This document shows positions 18,430-22,500 of a stretch of DNA of 22,500 nucleotides, piece by piece; the first letter of the stretch is position 1, and the number at the start of each line of letters is the position of its first letter. The notes below the pieces were generated by a model. The model was not told the origin of the DNA. It did no database searches and saw only the letters and a program-made list of their open reading frames with translations. A program made the position numbers and the translations under genes. Source of the stretch: Halocaridina rubra. Lineage: Eukaryota; Arthropoda; Malacostraca; Decapoda; Atyidae. The DNA lies in the NCBI GenBank assembly GCA_037179515.1, contig JAXCGZ010019148.1:32501-55000 (forward strand). Direction: 5' to 3'.

Positions 18430-18965
18430 CTTATTTTCTTTAGGTACTATAGAGATGGGTCAAATCAGTTGCATTTTGTTCATTAATCTATCCATAGCTA
18501 TAATTAGGAAGTTTTTCTATTTTCTGTTAATTACTGTAACGGTGGATTATATCTTTTGCATTTTTTAAATTCTCTCGACGCAAAATTTAGGATATATTTT
18601 AGTTAATTAACGGGCCATTTAAGTGCTTGGATAATTTTAATTCTATTTGAATGTCACCAATAGCTAAAACATGGAAATTATATTTTAGTTTTTTTAACGT
18701 GACAGGTGTGGGTTAAAATCAGTTGCATTTAAAGTAACTCTACCCCATAGTTCCATAGTTAATATTTGACCACTTTCTAGTTTCTTTGACGTATTGTGTA
18801 GATGTGGGTTGGATCAGTTACATTTATTATTTTGATCCATCCATTACCAGAATTAGGAAACTATTAGTTTTCTCAACGTGATGTAAATGTGGGCTTGATT
18901 AATTAGATTTTTCCCTATTCCGTAGCTAATATTAACGCAGAGCCCATTCTAGTTTTCTTAACTGT
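18430..18965. repeat. Degenerate minisatellite (about 85-115 bp unit)
   Basis: Recurring words in the same order: a TTTCTAGTTTTCTTAACGT-like word, GATGTGGGTT, GATCAGTTGCATTT, then ATCCATAGCTAATATTAGGA-like. Instances of the GATCAGTT(G/A)CATTT word or its variants fall near 18465, 18717, 18812 and 18893. Copies are strongly diverged, so this is an old tandem array. Confidence 0.6.
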
Positions 18966-19222
18966 CCGTAGATAATCTATTTTTTTATATTTTATTTGGA
19001 TCTAAAACATTACATGGGGACATGTGCCTATGGGCACTTTCTGATCTGCTTAAAAGATCATTATTACACTCTTGCTCATATGAATTTCATATATACAGTA
19101 AAATTGATTTAAAATTATATACGCAAATAAGAATATATTAATAACAACCTGAGCGTCAATTGTGCATTCAAAATCGATTCGAAGCAGTTGTATTTCTAGA
19201 AGTTACTTTTTTATGAGTTGAG

Positions 19223-19372
19223 GAAACCGCGTTGGCGCAGTGGTTAGAGCATTCGACTTGGAGATGACTGATCCATTATCGAGACCACCGCGCGGGGCGT
19301 TTGGAAGGGCATCCAACGTTAATTTCTCAGCTCAAATCTGTCTGTGTCCACCCCCATAATGTGACGACAATT
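19223..19372 (+). mobile_element. tRNA-derived SINE (plus strand)
   Basis: A perfect A box TGGCGCAGTGG lies at 19233-19243, and a weakened B box TTATCGAGACC lies 32 bases later at 19276-19286. The shared body follows: GGAAGGGCATCCAACG, CTCAGCTCAAATCTG, TGTGTCCACCCCCAT. It ends at a T run shared with the next, inverted copy. It is a SINE rather than a working tRNA, because the head cannot form a proper cloverleaf and carries a long tail. Confidence 0.85.
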
Positions 19373-19381
19373 TTTTTTTTT

Positions 19382-19553
19382 ATGGTCTGTGTGTCAGTGT
19401 TAGTCCCCATTTGAGAGTGGACCCAGTTGGACTGAAACTGGGGAGTTATGGCTGGATGCCCATCCTATCGCCCCGTCGTGGGGTCGAACGTGGGTCCATT
19501 AATTCCCAAGTCGAGCACTTTGCCGGTTACCCTATGACGGTCCACGCGATTAT
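19382..19553 (-). mobile_element. tRNA-derived SINE (minus strand), facing the previous copy
   Basis: The minus strand has a tRNA-like head (GGGTAACCGGCAAAGTG, CTCGACTTGGG), a B box ACGTTCGACCC (19481-19491) and the shared body GGATGGGCATCCAGCC, CCCAGTTTCAG, TGGGTCCACTCTCAAATGGG. It is tail-to-tail with the plus-strand copy at 19223-19372, about 10 bp of T run between them. The pair forms a long inverted repeat. Confidence 0.85.
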
Positions 19554-20038
19554 TTAGAAAAATAACGAAATAAATCATATTTTTTTTATTTTCACTCTAA
19601 TATATTACAAATTTCCTGTAGAATTGATCCAATGAGCTTCGTTTCATCAGAATGTTTCATATTTCAATGTTAACCAATTAAATTCTTCAGTCTTTGACAT
19701 ACTGGTGTGAAACTTGAAGTAGCTAATGACCTCTATGTGCAACACAAGGAGTGACTCCTGCCGGCACATTTTCTAATGAAGTAATGCTTTTAAAAGTAAA
19801 TTTAAATAGAAATCATGATGGTTGTTCTCATCACCATTCGAACACAGTCTGTTTTATTTTTTTTTTCCTCAAAGGATTTGCTGGCAAAGATGAAAACTCA
19901 TATAGTAGAGCTAATAATGTGTTCAATGATGGAGTGATATGGTTTTCTGGAGAATGGGTATGTGCTTTGACTCGGCCATCAACGTTATAATAGAGATATG
20001 CGACCATTTTGTATGTAGGCTATGTATATTTTATTTAT

Positions 20039-20140
20039 ATCGATCCCACCGCTGGGTGTTAGAAAGGGCATCCAGCCTTAACCCCCCAGCTCCAATTTGT
20101 GTCCACCCCCATTCGAATGGGAATTTGTGACAGAACGGAG
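20039..20140 (+). mobile_element. 5'-truncated tRNA-derived SINE (plus strand)
   Basis: Starts at the B-box region (TATCGATCCCACCGC) and continues with AGAAAGGGCATCCAGCC, CCCCCAGCTCCAATTTG, TGTCCACCCCCATTCGAATG. The A-box half is missing. It belongs to the same family as the other four copies. Confidence 0.8.
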
Positions 20141-20748
20141 AAACAACGCTGACACAGAACAGTAGAAAATTATAATTTATTTTTCTTCACCTGTGTTCTA
20201 TTCGTTGCATAATCATAATTCTGTTTTTGAATTTTATTATTGTTTAACTTTTAGCTAACACTGAAATCCAGTCGTTCATTAAACCATTACAACTAATTAT
20301 TTTTTTGTTTGTTAGTCCATAATACATTCTAAGTCTAATGATTTATTTAAAAATGATGAGTTGGTTTTCTTAAACTAATTCTCAGTTTTGATAGATACCC
20401 TTAGAGAGAGAGTTTTAGTTATTTTAGTATTACACCCAATTCTGTCATAATAATTATACTGCTCAAAACTCTTTTTTATTTTAGTTAGTAACACATAGGC
20501 CTATCGCTATATCCCGATATTCCACTCGCCATTTCCACTTTAACCCAGATTGATTCATTCGAAAAACTTTATCTCTACAGAAGTCTGTGAAAATGTCATG
20601 TACAACTATTTCATGTTAATAAAAAATAAATTTAACTCTAGCAATAGTCGAAGTTTATTATAAATATTGTTAAATACTGCGTATAATACAGAGTAAAGAT
20701 CTGTATGTCAGATGGAGTACCTGCGTGAACATGTCCCCATACACAGAT

Positions 20749-20785
20749 AATTAGATAGATAGATAGATAAATAGATAGATAGATT
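20749..20785. repeat. (GATA)n microsatellite
   Basis: About eight GATA units with one ATAAATAG interruption. The stretch 20141-20748 shows no feature. Confidence 0.9.
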
Positions 20786-20929
20786 GGACAGCTAAATATT
20801 ATAGTATGATTATCAGCGACTAATAGGCTGTGTAAGTAGTAATGTATAGATACAACATTATCTGCAAATTAGCTACTTTGTCAAATACAAAAAAATATAC
20901 ACTACCAAGACTTAAGCCTAAAATTATTA

Positions 20930-20932
<3 letters not shown>

Positions 20933-21017
<85 letters not shown>

Positions 21018-21018
21018 T
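20933..21018. repeat. (CT)n microsatellite
   Basis: About 40 CT dinucleotides with one TT slip at about 21002. This polypurine-polypyrimidine tract is able to form triplex DNA. Confidence 0.97.
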
Positions 21019-21174
21019 CATTACTCTTTGTTAAAATTGCTATACATTAAAATATTTTTAATATTTTAGATAACATGTATTTATGTTGTCCAATATTTTA
21101 TTATACTTTAGAAAATTAAGTGTTTAATAAGTTATTATGAATTTCTAATAAGCGTGTACATGTTTCTTAGCTTC

Positions 21175-21208
<34 letters not shown>

Positions 21209-21225
21209 AATTCTTCTTCTCATTC

Positions 21226-21289
<64 letters not shown>

Positions 21290-21311
21290 TACTACTACTA
21301 CTACTACTACA
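21175..21311. repeat. (AAT)n, (ATT)n and (ACT)n microsatellites
   Basis: AAT units (21175-21210), then ATT units (21226-21287), then ACT units (21287-21310). The first two blocks are complementary and can fold on each other. Confidence 0.95.
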
Positions 21312-21577
21312 TGTTTACATAAATCAATTTCTGTTTAATTTTACTGAATTTGATGGCTGCTGGTTACATGAAGCACTTAGGCCTATATTCACACCAGAAA
21401 TTTATGAAATGTAGAGGTTAATAAGTTTTGTCCAAGTTATTAATTTTATTCAGCTAACCTATGACATACTATATGTAAAAATAGTTACATTTTAGATATA
21501 GGCAAAACAGGAAGCGGCATTAATTTTTGGAAAGTTGTAGAATGCTATACTAAGCACAATTTTTGTATCCTCGGCAA

Positions 21578-21579
<2 letters not shown>

Positions 21580-21637
<58 letters not shown>

Positions 21638-21659
21638 AATAATGATAATAAAAATAATG

Positions 21660-21690
<31 letters not shown>
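21580..21690. repeat. (AAT)n microsatellite with GAT variants
   Basis: AAT repeat with scattered AATGAT units over about 110 bp. It lies about 85 bp upstream of a SINE copy. Confidence 0.95.
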
Positions 21691-21692
<2 letters not shown>

Positions 21693-21774
21693 CACGGTAT
21701 TTATCCTTTACTGATAAATCTACAAAACCTCCAGAAAAAAAAACTGGCAAATTAATTCGTTACATTATTATTTT

Positions 21775-21930
21775 AGCCGCGGTAGCTCGAAGGTAGAGAT
21801 CGCGTGGCAAAAGGTGACATACTTTAGTTCGAGCCCACTGCAGGGTGTTAGAGAGGACATCAAGCCTTAATCCCCCAGCTTCAACCTGTCTGTGTCCACC
21901 CCCAGTTGAATGGAGACTAATTCTGAAAAA
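21775..21930 (+). mobile_element. tRNA-derived SINE (plus strand)
   Basis: The head GCCGCGGTAGCTCGAAGG has a poor A box, but the B box AGTTCGAGCCC is good. The shared body follows (GAGAGGACATCAAGCC, CCCCCAGCTTCAACCTG, TGTGTCCACCCCCAGTTGAA) and ends in an A-rich tail. It is the second copy with a tRNA head of a different sequence but the same body. Confidence 0.82.
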
Positions 21931-22154
21931 TAAAAAGGGCAATATTACTATTATAAATAATACATGTAAATTCTTTCTATTTTTACAATGATTTTTTTTT
22001 TCATCTGTACTTGCTAAAGTTTCAATATAACCGGAAGTGTGACAGTAAAAATGGCTGCAGTTTATCAGAATCCATAAAAATGGCAGTTTATGAAAACAAA
22101 TTAAATATTATTTCCATGCTACTGAAATGGTAAATTATTATGACTATTTTGGTT

Positions 22155-22500
22155 CTGAAAGATTAACAATGTTCCTTAAAATCCTTTACAATGATTTTAA
22201 GTCACAATGAGTAATTTGGGATCTATTGATAGATTAACAACGGTCATAGAGATGTTAATACCAATCTAATAAAACTTTAATTTTCCTGAGTATATTGGAT
22301 TTTTTAGAGATTAACAACGATCCTTAACATGTTACTTCGGATATACTAATATTTCCATATATAACTTCCTGGAACATGTGCTTGCAAGAACTCTGATATA
22401 CAAATGCCTCTTGATTATATGTTTAGCAATATTTATCATTGTTTATTGTTATAATTTAGATCTTTGAAATTAACATTGATCGTTAAAATGTGTTCCCCCG
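22155..22500. repeat. ~79-bp degenerate tandem repeat, open at the right edge
   Basis: GATTAACAA(C/T)G-type words followed by (T/A)TCCTTAA(A/C)AT recur at about 22161, 22231, 22310 and 22468. The spacing is about 70, 79 and 158 (twice 79). The array continues beyond the window. The DNA from 21931 to 22154 is unremarkable. Confidence 0.6.

Noticed and set aside
19229..19300. Possible functional tRNA gene (A and B boxes)
   Set aside because: The head lacks a consistent cloverleaf and the B box is degenerate. The shared tail found in five copies marks it as a SINE.

Overview
This is animal nuclear DNA, not bacterial. It has spliced genes with GT-AG introns, very long simple repeats (TA, ATT/AAT, CA, CT, GATA), tRNA-derived SINEs, DNA transposon remnants and degenerate TTAGG-like stretches. 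That combination suggests an arthropod, most likely a decapod crustacean. The taxon is an inference and I cannot confirm it from the sequence.

Layout. Positions 1-1500 hold an AAT microsatellite and a complete non-autonomous hAT-type element (355-1323) with 12-bp terminal inverted repeats and a perfect 8-bp target-site duplication. From about 9093 down to 1780 on the minus strand runs one multi-exon gene for a large C2H2 zinc-finger protein. Ten exons join in a consistent frame from the N-terminal finger to a stop, giving up to about 1,717 residues. The order is finger-rich N-terminal and middle parts, then an acidic/low-complexity part and a Gln/Glu-rich tail. Several fingers are split exactly at splice junctions. 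The extreme 5' end of the gene is unresolved.

Positions 9190-12420 are mostly TA and ATT/AAT microsatellite, with a 108-bp duplication inside the array and a small foldback. Positions 12420-13400 are more CG-rich and promoter-like. They contain a degenerate 31-32 bp tandem repeat carrying four exact TGACGTCA palindromes plus variants. Three diverged copies of a ~100-bp repeat follow. Right after them, at 13934 on the plus strand, is a 40-nt coding stretch for MPRRKQDCPKRMK followed by GTAAGT. I read this as the first coding exon of a second gene, a TSHZ/SALL/FOG/ZNF827-type repressor whose N-terminal RRKQxxP motif recruits NuRD. The rest of that gene would lie beyond the window. The two zinc-finger genes would then be divergent, about 4.8 kb apart.

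Positions 14000-22500 look like intron or intergenic DNA. They hold a ~137-bp degenerate tandem repeat, a GC-rich palindrome, a near-perfect 228-bp palindrome (18085-18312), a ~85-115 bp minisatellite, four SINE copies (two convergent), several microsatellites and a ~79-bp tandem repeat running off the right edge. I see no convincing complete gene there.
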